Part shown: positions 26,601 through 36,300 of the stretch, piece by piece
How positions within the stretch are numbered: position 1 is the first letter of the stretch
Layout: each line of letters opens with the position of its first letter
NCBI RefSeq assembly: GCF_036370855.1
Contig: NC_088099.1
Span: 23,341,501 to 23,405,500 of the forward strand
Origin: Dromaius novaehollandiae
Taxonomy: Eukaryota > Chordata > Aves > Casuariiformes > Dromaiidae
Length of the DNA stretch: 64,000 bases
Direction: 5' to 3'
Position numbers and translations under genes: made by a program
Notes under the pieces: model-generated
What the model saw: only the letters and a program-made list of their open reading frames with translations
What the model was told of the DNA's origin: nothing
Database searches by the model: none

Positions 26601-29600
26601 GTATAAAATCGGTGAGTGTGATGTAGATGGCCCTTTCTGATGATGGCTTGCTTGAATTCCTTGGCCAGTTGCCTTCTGTAAGGCATTAGCATGGATAAAC
26701 CCTTGGGCACTGATTGCAGACTCATCCTTAGGGATTACATTCAAAGGCTGAACTGCACTTCCAGGGTTAGCATTGTTAATAACAAGGACTTCTGTGTTAT
26801 CTATCCAGGAAACTGTGTGTTAATCACAATAAATGAACTTCATTAAGCTCCCTGCATGTTTGCAGTTGTCAGGATTTTGAAGTCCAATGAAAATTTTCAC
26901 TTAAGATTTTTATTGTTGTTGTTAAGGTATGGACACTATGTAGAAGGCACAGGCTCAGTTCTTCAGACAGCAGTAGATGTACAGGTAAGAATGTCTAGAC
27001 TAACATATGAGAATGATTTGTTTTAAAACTTGTTCTGTCTGTGTTCTGCTCCGGTGTTCTGAATTTATTATAAGAAAAATGCTTTTAAAGCTACATTTTA
27101 TGGCAGCTGAGTTCCCAAACAACAGTTTATTTAAATCAAGATTATATGTATACCTCTATCTGGGGGGAATACAAGTTGCTATTATTTTATTAGCCATAGT
27201 GTCACACAGAGATGTCACAGGGGTATGTGAAAATGTTAAAATGGACTAATTCTATGGATAACTTACATTACCGTGTTGTGATTCTCTGGCCTGTCTTTGT
27301 ACACGAATGATCCAGCAAGCATGTCAAATGTTTAAAATGTTTGAATAGAAAAAATATTTTCTATTAAAAGTGGTCTTTGGGCATTGGGAAAGGTAAAAAT
27401 AAATAAATATATGGGTGAATCAGTATTCAAAGATACTTTTCACAAACTATATTCTGTACACAAGCGTATCCTCCTGCACTTCTGTGCCATTCACTAGTAC
27501 TACACAGCATTTCTAAGCATATGAGGAATGCAGCATTGGAATTCAGAATAATCTCAAAGCAAATGTCTTAAAACAGCTGCATCCATACAGTGTAATTTTT
27601 GTAGATGGTCAGGCTATTGAGTCATCCATCTTATTCTGTCATTAACAAATGTTTATAGTCCTTTGATTGCCTCACTTAGTATTGGTATGGCTTGTAACTG
27701 AAGGAAGAAATGATGGATTCCCACATGGCAACATTGGTTTCTTTCTTGTAAATGCATGTGTTGAGATGTTGGCTGAAAAAATATAGCACCAATGATAATT
27801 TCAAACAAAACATGCTATTGTCTTTGGCACTGTGATAATCAAAAAGATAATCTGTTATGAGTGTTACAGCATAATTTTACATGTTCTGCTTGCATGAGTG
27901 CTATCTATTTGTTGTTTTGGATATTCTTCATAGCTTGAATCAGTGTTTAAATGCATTGAGATGATACCAGAAGAAGAGAAGCTTATGAAATTGTCAATAT
28001 TAAAACTGAGGTACTTTACCCCAAGAGAAATAGCAAATCTCCATGGATTCCCTCCAGAATTTGGTATGTGCTTGCAAAGTGCCTATTTGTTCTTCATTTT
28101 TATGAAATGACGACTTATTTTTTTGATGAGGAGTAATCCATGCTTTTTGTTCTGCAGTTTTTTTCATACAATTTTATTTTAATGATTATTTCTTATTATT
28201 TGGCTAACATTTCTCTGAATTTCCATTAGTTTTCTCACAGTTTATAAAAACTAATCTCTATGGTTATGTTTATTTTCATAAATTAGAAAAAAGTTTCGGA
28301 ATGAGAAATGCTGTATTACTGAATGGCAATGAAGGAGGACCTTTGTTTTAAAGTTGAAACTATTCATGCAGCAGTCAAGATTACCAACAACTGTAATAAG
28401 TCAACATATCCTGCCAATTTAGGAAGTCTGTTATTGGTTCTCGGTGTCTGAACTACTTACTTTTTCTCTTCTACACATTTGCAGCTGCTAACAGGGAATT
28501 TCCAAAGATACAGATGCTTCTTTGTTCAGGAGTAGCCAAACTCTTCAGTTAATGATCTGTTAAGGCCTCTCTGTTTTCTAGAAAAGGCAATACTAGCTGT
28601 TGGTCTAATAAGGTGAGGTACTTCATTTTCTAACTATTTTTGTGGAGAAGAGGGAGTCAAGGAGCAAGACTATGCAATACCATTACACTGCATACAGGTC
28701 AACCAGAATTAAGTCTGCAACAAATTCACTAGAGTTCCTCTTGCCCTTCTATAAATAAAGAAAAGCAAGAAAGCATAGATGTTATTACTTGCTAAGGAGC
28801 CTGGCCTGCTGCCATCCTATCAGCTCAATTGATTGTCTCAGCAATACCAGCCTCCAAAGAATCAGATGTCAGTGACCTTGAGTAATTTGTTACATTTTCC
28901 TTTGAATTCCTCTGTGACTTAAGAGTTTTAAGGAAGGCTAATAGTTTGTATATATTTTTCTTTTGCAGTTTTATTTTGTTTTCTCATTTACATTCAGAGT
29001 TATTACATTTAAAGAACAGTTTCAAGGTTGCTAAGTCAAACATTCAGAGTAGCCAGAACTAAGCTTGCTTGTATAACAGTATTTGTAGAGTGTGCTATGT
29101 TGAGTTACATGCCCATATGCAGTTTTTTTCATAGCCTCCCTTTAATAGACTCCTTTTTGCAGACAGCCTTTGTCTTAGCACAGCTCTCTTCCATATTGAC
29201 TTAGGCTAATGCAAAGAAGCCTAACAAGCTAAGCAGGGATGCATATTGAATTACTATTCAGTGTGTGGTTTTCTCGTCGTTCAGCATGCATCCTCTATGT
29301 TATTAAAAGAAGTTTATTGTGCTGTCAAGCTGCCTTTTGAATACAGAATTGTCCATTTCTTTTTTAAATATGATGATTATTATAATAGCTGTTGTTTCCC
29401 AAACATTAAATCTGTCTTTACAATAGCTAAAAGGGATGTGGTAGGGTTAATGCTGCTTATATTTTACAGAGGGAGAACTGAGGTGAGGAGAGATTTATGT
29501 TTGGAAGACACCATTAATTTAGGGTGACCAGCTTGTGAAGCCTGACTTACTATTTCAGAGTGGTTGGAATGATACAATGCTTCCTCTGCTCAGATCTCAT

Positions 29601-32600
29601 CCTCTGCTCATCCTCAGGGGCAGCTGTGAGCTTTAATACTTACATGAAAAAGAACTGAACTCTCACAAGTCAAGCTTCTAAATGTGAAGAGCTTCCAGAT
29701 AGTCACCATCTGTGAACCGCTCATTTAACAAAGTTGTCTTTTATTACCTATGAACTGTGCAATAGTGTCAGGGACAGATTCCAGCTCTGAAAGGGCAATA
29801 CACTTCCGCCTTAATAGTGAGACCTTCATCACAATTCTTGCAGTTCCTTGCTTTGCTATCCTACACTTCCAACTTCCACAGCAGATGAAACAAGCCTTTC
29901 TCGTCCAGCAGCTTCCTCCATCATATACTCCTGATTTGTATGCAGAATAAGTCTTTCCCGTACGCTGAGTCACAAGTCTGACATTTCTTTCCTCTGTGTT
30001 TGAATCTAGAAGTTTCCTAATGTGTACTTGCAAAGGGTCTTACTCACCTCTAGGTGATTAGAATCTCTTGGGAACTTAGCTACTATAATCTAAGTTTCCT
30101 CTGAGTATTTGCAAGGCGTGTTTTTTTCCAAAGGCTTGTAATTTGCTATATTTACAGTTACAGCAAAATGTGTTTCTCCTGTGTTAGATTTCAAGTCATT
30201 GTTGTGAAATGTGGAGTTTTCAAAGGAAAATGTGCTATCATTTCTCTGCTCTTACATTCTGTAGTGACAGCACCATTTGGGCTGAAATTTTTAACAAAAA
30301 TCCTTAAGATATACCCACTGTGAATGTGTTGGCCGAAAAACTAAAGAATGAGAAAACTGTAAACTGAAAATAAGCCTTAAGAGAAGAGAATGTCAGGAAG
30401 CTTTGATAGCAGATGCTGTTCCTAGCTACAGCTACAATTAACAAAAGAAACACAGTTGTGTTTAAATGGATCTGTATTGTAACCCCTTCCTACACAAGAG
30501 ATGCAGAGTTACAGTCATTGTTCTTTCTTAATATTAACTGATTTATTTGTGCTTTTAATATCTGAATGTAGAAATAGTAATTGCACTATGGGTCATTGAA
30601 ACACTGCAGTCATTTGCCTTAGTCATTGTCATGGGTCCCACAGCAGTAGTGTTAAAAGTGATCACATGATTCTTGCAGCTATGACTTGTTTTCATGAGAG
30701 TGACATCACGATGCTGTTCCTTTTCCATTTTTCCTGTTAGTAATGTATGTACCTTGTTGAGAAACAAAAGGCAGCCTAGTGGGAAGCCAGCACTCTTTGG
30801 TAGCGGGTGTTGCTAAGACTGTGACATTGTCAAGTAGCACGTATGGCCTAAACGATATGGAGGGAGTTCAGAACTGTGCAGCAAGTACCCACATACTATG
30901 AGTTGTTAAATCTGTCCTCCTGATGTAGCCTGCTCTTGAGCCGAGAAGAGAGGAGATGCAAGATAATGTTAACAGGCAGATGGAGGGGACTTGGCATAAA
31001 GGAAGCAGTGAGTCCTGAAAATAAATCCAGGCTTACAGCTGCCAAGAGGCGGTAGGAGCAACTCTGGAATTTTCACTGTTTAGATACACTTATTCGGCTA
31101 TAAGTGTGTATGTGTTTGTGTATAAGTGCACATTCATTTTTATATATTCTTTTAAAATTTGTAAATTCAGAGCCTTATCCAGCGGCTTAAGTGAAAACTC
31201 CAGCTGAGGAAGTTTGTGTGGGAATGTAAGTGATTGTTCCAAAGAGAGAAGAATAGGTGCCCAAATTTGAGTGCCAGGAAGCTGGGCAGAGTGGTTGGAA
31301 CTGGCAGAAGATGCATTTACCAAAGTAGTCCACGTTCCAGGCATTAATAACTGGCAGAGAAGGATGGAACAACTCCTCCCAGACACCTCCTCCTCAGCTT
31401 CCCACCCTTGGCTTAGCTTCTGTCCAGCCATGTTCTCTCCTGAGCCCTCTCTGGAAGAGGGTTTCACTGATGTGCTGTGAAAACTTCAGAACATGTACAT
31501 CAGTTTTGCACGCACACCATGTGTATGCTTCAAAGCTAATCTGGGTGCTGGTGACCTCAGGGTCAAAGTTAGGTGTTTCTTCTTAGGGTATGATCAAATA
31601 ATTGAATGCGATCAAGTTTCAGCAGCTTAGCAAATGACATGAACAGTTGAATCACTGCTGCTGTTTGTCTTTCACTCAAGTTAAAGCAAACGCACTTTAG
31701 TTCACAGCTAGAGTGAGCTAAGAGTGTAAGCCAGGACAGTTATAGTTGACCAGCTGGTTATTGGTAGCTTAATTCTCAGCTCCTCTCTCACCTCTGATTG
31801 TGCACTCAATACACAGTGCAGACATTTTGCAACACCTGAACCAGTTTAAATTTTTCTGGGCCTCCTTTCTTTCTGCCAGTCCTTGCTCTTCTAATGTGAA
31901 GGACATTTTTGATGCTCTCTATATTTCTGAGTGCATTCCACAGGGTCAGTGTTGAATTACATGGAAAATTGTTCAGCTGCTCGATCACTCACTGCAGTAA
32001 GCCTTGCTCACAGCCCAGTTTGTACTGGTGGTGTATTGTGCTGTCAGACTGGTTCGATTTGCCTTAATTGGTGAGAGGAGCTCAGATTAGAAGTAAAATA
32101 TAAAGGTTGTCGAGAGAAGCAGTTTAATACATCTGCAGAGCCTGAGTTTTTCCTTTCTGCCATGGCCACATTCCTCTTTGGATGTTCAGCTGGTAGTCCG
32201 TAGAGTAGCAGTTGTGCAGTGTTTTAGGTAATGCTGCCCCTCCCTGAGATGGTCATCCTTCACCAGGAAGGTTGGACTTTTTGAGCGGTATGAAGAAAAG
32301 CTAGATTAGCATTAGTTACAGAGTAAAGCAGTGTTTCAAAGCTACTTGTTAAATCTTAGAAATGGCTGTACTGCTAATGGAAGAACCAGTCCAAATCCAG
32401 TGAACTGGTTGGGAATTATTTTTGTGACTTTGTGAATTTTAGGTGAGAGTGTGTGGGGGAGAGCTATACATAAGCTGCAGTCTGTGAGAACTGTTTTAAG
32501 AATTGTTCATTAAAAATAGCAGTAGATGAAAAGCTAGGAACAAACGCAGACTAAGGGCATTGAACTGTGTATTTCTGTTAATGGCATTAAACTATGTGTT

Positions 32601-32711
32601 TTTGTTTTAGGCTTCCCTGACAAAGTAACAATAAAGCAACGCTACCGTCTTCTGGGAAACAGCCTCAACGTACGTGTGGTGGCAAAATTGATCTCCTTTC
32701 TACTTGGATAA
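2541..32711 (+). CDS. TRDMT1: TRDMT1 (DNMT2), tRNA aspartate cytosine-5 methyltransferase, spliced, complete
   Basis: Coding exons: 2541-2604, 11493-11602, 14137-14213, 15729-15800, 19308-19373, 20897-20966, 21874-21957, 22455-22825, 26927-26984, 27934-28063, 32611-32711. They total 1203 nt, or 400 residues plus stop; human is 391. The enzyme family uses S-adenosylmethionine to methylate C38 in the anticodon loop of tRNA-Asp and a few other tRNAs. Visible motifs: I (ELYSGIGGMH, residues 8-17), acidic D34, IV with catalytic C79 in SPPCQPFT, VI with E119 in LENVKGFE, VIII with R160 and R162 in NSRLRY, the DNMT2-specific CFT at 301-303, and X (GNS, 383-385). C79 and E119 keep the human numbering. 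The nine extra residues all fall in the linker encoded by exon 8. Every junction keeps frame with GT-AG sites and no catalytic residue is missing, so the gene looks functional. CUBN follows 9.5 kb downstream in the same orientation. Confidence 0.97.
3949..4150. repeat. TA-rich degenerate microsatellite in TRDMT1 intron 1
   Basis: About 200 bases of interrupted TATATA, with TACACTATATA-type units recurring several times. Short open frames across it are artefacts of low complexity. Confidence 0.9.
11493..11602 (+). CDS. TRDMT1: TRDMT1 coding exon 2 (residues 22-58)
   Basis: It encodes SCISAEVVAAVDVNTLANEV followed by YKHNFPSTPLWAKTIE, with motif II residue D34. Acceptor TTTTAG, donor GTGAGT, ending in phase 0. 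Intron 2 (11603-14136) contains an 18-T run at 12972-12989 and is otherwise unremarkable AT-rich DNA. Confidence 0.96.
12972..12989. repeat. 18-base poly-T run in TRDMT1 intron 2
   Basis: An uninterrupted T18 followed by CCAG, so it resembles a strong splice acceptor. No plausible TRDMT1 coding exon follows it. Confidence 0.9.
14137..14213 (+). CDS. TRDMT1: TRDMT1 coding exon 3 (residues 59-83, catalytic cysteine)
   Basis: It encodes GISLKEFDRLSFDMILMSPP followed by CQPFT. This is motif IV, with the nucleophile C79. Acceptor ATTCAG after a long pyrimidine tract, donor GTAAGT, phase 2. Intron 3 is 14214-15728. Bases around 14555-14585 resemble an old amniote interspersed repeat; nothing else was recognised. 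Confidence 0.97.
15729..15800 (+). CDS. TRDMT1: TRDMT1 coding exon 4 (residues 84-107)
   Basis: It encodes RIGLQGDVSDPRTKSFLYIL then DILP, matching the family segment between motifs IV and VI. Acceptor TCTCAG; the donor GTAGAA is relatively weak (A at +5). Ends in phase 2. Intron 4 (15801-19307) is 3.5 kb of AT-rich DNA with a short T run near 16850 and a possible old-repeat fragment at 18425-18480. Confidence 0.96.
19308..19373 (+). CDS. TRDMT1: TRDMT1 coding exon 5 (residues 108-129, motif VI)
   Basis: It encodes RLQKLPKYILLENVKGFESS then SA. The E119-N-V motif VI contacts the target cytosine in this enzyme class. Acceptor CTGTAG, donor GTAAAG, phase 2. Intron 5 (19374-20896) has no feature I recognise. 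Confidence 0.97.
20897..20966 (+). CDS. TRDMT1: TRDMT1 coding exon 6 (residues 130-153)
   Basis: It encodes RNELLKTLETCGFKCQEFLL then SPTC. Acceptor TGCCAG, donor GTAAGT, phase 0. The last codon is TGT (Cys153), where the human protein has Ser. Intron 6 (20967-21873) has nothing recognisable. Confidence 0.96.
21874..21957 (+). CDS. TRDMT1: TRDMT1 coding exon 7 (residues 154-181, motif VIII)
   Basis: It encodes LGIPNSRLRYFLIARLHPMP then FSFQAPGE. The R160/R162 pair of motif VIII is intact. Acceptor TTACAG, donor GTGAGT, phase 0. Intron 7 (21958-22454) contains a 16-T run at 22088-22103. Confidence 0.96.
22455..22825 (+). CDS. TRDMT1: TRDMT1 coding exon 8 (residues 182-304, target recognition region and CFT motif)
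   Basis: This is the largest exon. It starts with a poorly conserved charged linker (ILTKFPDQDLKDLIKDKVAD...), then a conserved block (FLFKLETAEE, LPPKSLLRYALLLDIV) and the C296/C301 CFTKG motif that marks DNMT2. The linker is about nine residues longer than in human and accounts for the whole length difference. Acceptor ACTTAG, donor GTGAGT, phase 2. Intron 8 (22826-26926, 4.1 kb) holds a CR1 tail relic near 24681-24740 and a 17-A run at 25331-25347. Confidence 0.97.
24681..24740 (+). mobile_element. Decayed CR1-type LINE 3' end relic
   Basis: The stretch GGCCTGTGATATGTGGG, then ATGATCTTGTGATCCCTTCT resembles, from memory, the 3' tail of old CR1 retroposons in turtles and birds (GGCCTGTGATAT..., GATGATCT...GTCCCTTCTGG). 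Only a short tail is recognisable and the rest of the element is not evident. No search was run; a RepeatMasker hit to CR1 would settle it. Confidence 0.55.
25331..25347. repeat. 17-base poly-A run in TRDMT1 intron 8
   Basis: An uninterrupted A17. It is not preceded by a recognisable retroposed sequence. Confidence 0.85.
26927..26984 (+). CDS. TRDMT1: TRDMT1 coding exon 9 (residues 305-324)
   Basis: It encodes GYGHYVEGTGSVLQTAVDVQ, matching the conserved GYG.Y.EGTGS segment right after the CFTK motif. Acceptor GTTAAG, donor GTAAGA, phase 0. Intron 9 (26985-27933) has nothing recognisable. Confidence 0.96.
27934..28063 (+). CDS. TRDMT1: TRDMT1 coding exon 10 (residues 325-367)
   Basis: It includes LKLRYFTPREIANLHGFPPE, the conserved motif IX region that packs against the catalytic core. 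Acceptor CATAG, donor GTATGT, phase 1. Intron 10 (28064-32610) is 4.5 kb; I see only AT-rich DNA and no additional exon. Confidence 0.97.
32611..32711 (+). CDS. TRDMT1: TRDMT1 coding exon 11 (residues 368-400, motif X, stop)
   Basis: It encodes GFPDKVTIKQRYRLLGNSLN then VRVVAKLISFLLG and a TAA stop at 32709-32711. GNS (383-385) is motif X, which closes the SAM pocket. Acceptor GTTTTAG. The C-terminal end has the same length as in human. Confidence 0.97.
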
Positions 32712-32803
32712 TTTAGAACCTGAGTCTGATGAGTATGACCGATGACAGAAAATACTTTAATCTTTAAGAGGAAGCTGATAGCGGCTGGACAAAAATCATA
32801 GTT

Positions 32804-32809
32804 AATAAA
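32804..32809 (+). promoter_or_regulatory. TRDMT1: Proximal poly(A) signal of TRDMT1
   Basis: AATAAA lies 93 bases after the stop codon, followed by T/GT-rich sequence around 32840-32870, the usual arrangement for cleavage and polyadenylation. It would give a very short 3' UTR. Confidence 0.6.
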
Positions 32810-33345
32810 AATATCTGTCCAGGTATTTTACTGAACAGTTCTCATGTATTTTTAATACTGTGTTGTATTTATGGTGGATTTGCACTGTACAGATGTTTTA
32901 CTGAAATGGATGTTTCCAAGAATTAATTGCTCTATTGAAATGTTCTTTTTAGTTTGCAAAATGAAAAATAGGAGCATTTACACATCCCTCAATGAAAATG
33001 GATAAAAATTTTGTATTTTATCTTAAAACTGTCTTCTCAATGCACTATAAAAAGGCTGTAAATGTCAAAGATGTTTTAATTAAGTGCAGAGACTAAGTTC
33101 TACATATAAAATGTCTTCATCTGTAAATATAATTGATCCATTCTTAAAAGATTTACTGTATATATAATCTGAAATTTTGATGTGTTTTTGTAGCTAATGA
33201 AACGACTAAATGCAATGTTTTGTATATGATTTTTAAGGAGACACAGTATCATCTATAGTTTATTTTTGTCTGATCTTCTCCAGATACTTGTAGGTTTTTG
33301 GAACCCAACTGTGTCTGTCTGGAGGAATTTGTTTCAGGGCAACTA

Positions 33346-33351
33346 AATAAA
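33346..33351 (+). promoter_or_regulatory. TRDMT1: Candidate distal poly(A) signal of TRDMT1
   Basis: A second AATAAA lies 635 bases after the stop. The sequence between is AT-rich with no splice-like structure, so it could be an extended 3' UTR. Which signal is used cannot be told without transcript ends. Confidence 0.4.
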
Positions 33352-33369
33352 AATATTTCAAGGTTATCA

Positions 33370-36300
33370 CAACTCTGACAATAACTTGGCTGTTTCTGTT
33401 CTCACTTAAATTATGCAGGATGAGATCATTGGTCCTTTCCAAAGACCTACACAATGCAAGACATAAAAGGATTTTAAAACTCTGTGTCTAGCCAAGGAAG
33501 GTTTTCTATGGCATGAGAACTGGAGAAAAACTGTATGGTTATTTTCTAAGACTTCTTCATAAAACTTGATACTACTGCTAGGGTAAGGAGTGAATGTTGG
33601 GATGAGGCCACTGCCTGTGGCCACCCAGAGTGCCACATGTATACACCATCTCATGGAGCTGGACTAAAAAATTTGTGTATCATCAGGTCTTGTAAGTTCA
33701 GTGTCCTGTCGCAGCAGAGAAAATTACGAAAAAACAGAATGCCTTCTGAAGAAGTATGTATCTAGTTTGTTACTTTTGGTACAGATAATGCCATACTGCT
33801 ATCTAGAGAAAAGCCAAGTTGAGAGAGGAAAAGGCGAGATGATACTTAGTAAACAGCTTGGGCTGAGCTACTTCAGCCTGTCTTGTTCTCCAAGAGCATT
33901 TTGACCACTTGGGGTGTTCCAACTATAAAAGAGAAATGGAAATAGATTCTCCCGAGGGAGCTCTGGACTGGTCTCTTTTGTCTTGAAGATGAGTTCTGGT
34001 GACTACATGGTCTTGTTCTTGGAGATACATGATAATGGCAGGATCTTTTCCTCTCAAAAGTGATCTAAACAGTCAAACCAAAACAAAGGAAATCATAATT
34101 TTATGTACAAAATGGGATTTTTTTCTGCTAAAGCATGTAAATAACCTTTTTATTTTGCCTCACTATAATAATATTTGGCAAAATATTACTATTAATATTT
34201 AGTTTTCAGTTCTTTAGTGTATAAATGATATTTTAATTGTGTATATGCCATTCATAAGCAAGCTGTATTAAAGTGTAATTTGAAAGTTACCAACTGCCTG
34301 TAAAACTATGACATAGCAATACAGTCTGTTATATGTTGGCAGTGATTTTTTAATTTAATATGACTGTGAAGACTGAAATTTGTTTACTGATCAGATCTGT
34401 TCCCAAAGCAGATAATATTTTGAAAGAACAGATTTCAGAGTTGTAAAGACGTCTTTGTATATTTTACCCCTAGCAGTCCTGGAAAACCAGTGCAGCTAAA
34501 TTGAGTGAACTGCTTCCTATCCCATCTATTTGTCATTAATAGACTTGTTTACTGAGCTCTGCTGAATTGCACCTGCTTGACCTCGCTTGATGATCATGTT
34601 GTTTCCCTTTTTTCAAGCAGTCTCCTAATAATAAGTGCTTTGCAGACTACATCTGTGCAGTAGTTTGCAACTTCAGCTTAAGCATTTTAGCAGCAATGAA
34701 ATTTTAGCAGCGAGAGCAGCTGAAAGGTAAATGAGTGAAATCTGGAGGACAGCTCTGGAATTGAGAGGAGATATCTAGAATCTGATTTTTGCTTTCACAG
34801 TTCAGGTAGTCTGCATGTGTGAAATTTATCTTCTTATGCGAATGAGATGATATGGCCGAATTCCCTCAAGCTTAAGAATCTCCACTGAGGAAAAAGATGT
34901 CATATTTAGGGGTGTCATATTTATGCAGTCACTTGTAGAGCGTGGCAATTGCCTTTAGAGGATGGTTTACCTATACAAGCTTGTTTTTATCGGAGTTAAT
35001 CCAGGATTTCCCTATACTCATGAAGAAACCTATGTAACAGTGAAGTTGCTGAAATATCTTTTGTTCAAAGCAGTAGTTTGAATCTGTTTTGGTAGATGAA
35101 CATAATATTTTCCAGAGGAGGTACATCCTTTCATATAGTGAACGTAAGGCTCTTGCTGGTAAGCATTGTTGTCTCACCTTTTGCTCAGCACCGTAGAAGG
35201 AGTGTAAGGATTGCCAGGATTCTGTGTAGTACAAGCTGAAAAAACATTGCTCTGTAGTAATACTATCACATGTCTAAAGTTTAGTCATGGATATGTCCAT
35301 TGTGTTCTCTGAAGACAGATCTCAAAAGTAACAGTTGAATTGAAATCTGAACAGGTCCAATATTTTGATGACTGTATTCTGTGGTAGCAATTATAGCAAA
35401 TTTCTAAAAGAAATAGACAATTCAACAAGTATTTGTTACATCTCAAGGATGAACTGTTAATTCTCAGCTCACCCTGTGTTTTCTCTGTTCTATTTGCTTG
35501 CTAGTCACACTGAAGTTTAATGCTCCATTGACTTTTTGTATAAATACTGAATTACATTTCTTGTCTTTTGTAAATCATTATGAAGTGAAAATCCATTAGA
35601 AATCTAGTATATTTTGCCTTTTAGATACTTGAAACCACTTATGTGCTCCGTGGTTTTTTTTCTGTATGATGTTTAAAGAATACACGATATTAATAAATAT
35701 TTATAAATAGTGTATAAAGTAGAAGTGGTCAAGGAAATATCCTAGGAGAAATAATGCTGGAGTATTAGAAACTAGGCATATAGCCAAAGATGAATTCCAG
35801 TGAGCGTCCTCGTTTTTGTCTGTGCAGGCATGGGTGTTCTGGTATTATAAACTTCATTAAAGGAAGCAAATGCTCATTTAGTAGCAGCTTGCTTGAATAA
35901 GTAACTGATATCCAAGACAGCATGGAAACTAAACAATGAGTAGTGATAACATGTCAATTTAAATGTTATTGTGAAGACTATGAAGAGATTTGTGTTATGT
36001 TTGTTTGACTACTGGGATTGAGAAAAAGAAATATATGACATTACATCACCAGACAGCCGTGATCTTTTTGACAGTGGGAGGAAGCACATGCCCCCCACAT
36101 AGAGCTCTGATTAAGCAAAAAGAGTTAGAGGGGCTAAAATTTACTGGAATACACCACCTCTAGTAAGACAGGGCTGTTGGAAGGAATTTCAGGGTTTCTC
36201 TGAGTGACTGCTCTGGTTGGGCACCTTTCAGAGATGATTGTTACTAAAACTCAGAAAACTGCCACAAAGAAGTCCCTAAAAGGTCCTCCAGTTGGGAGCT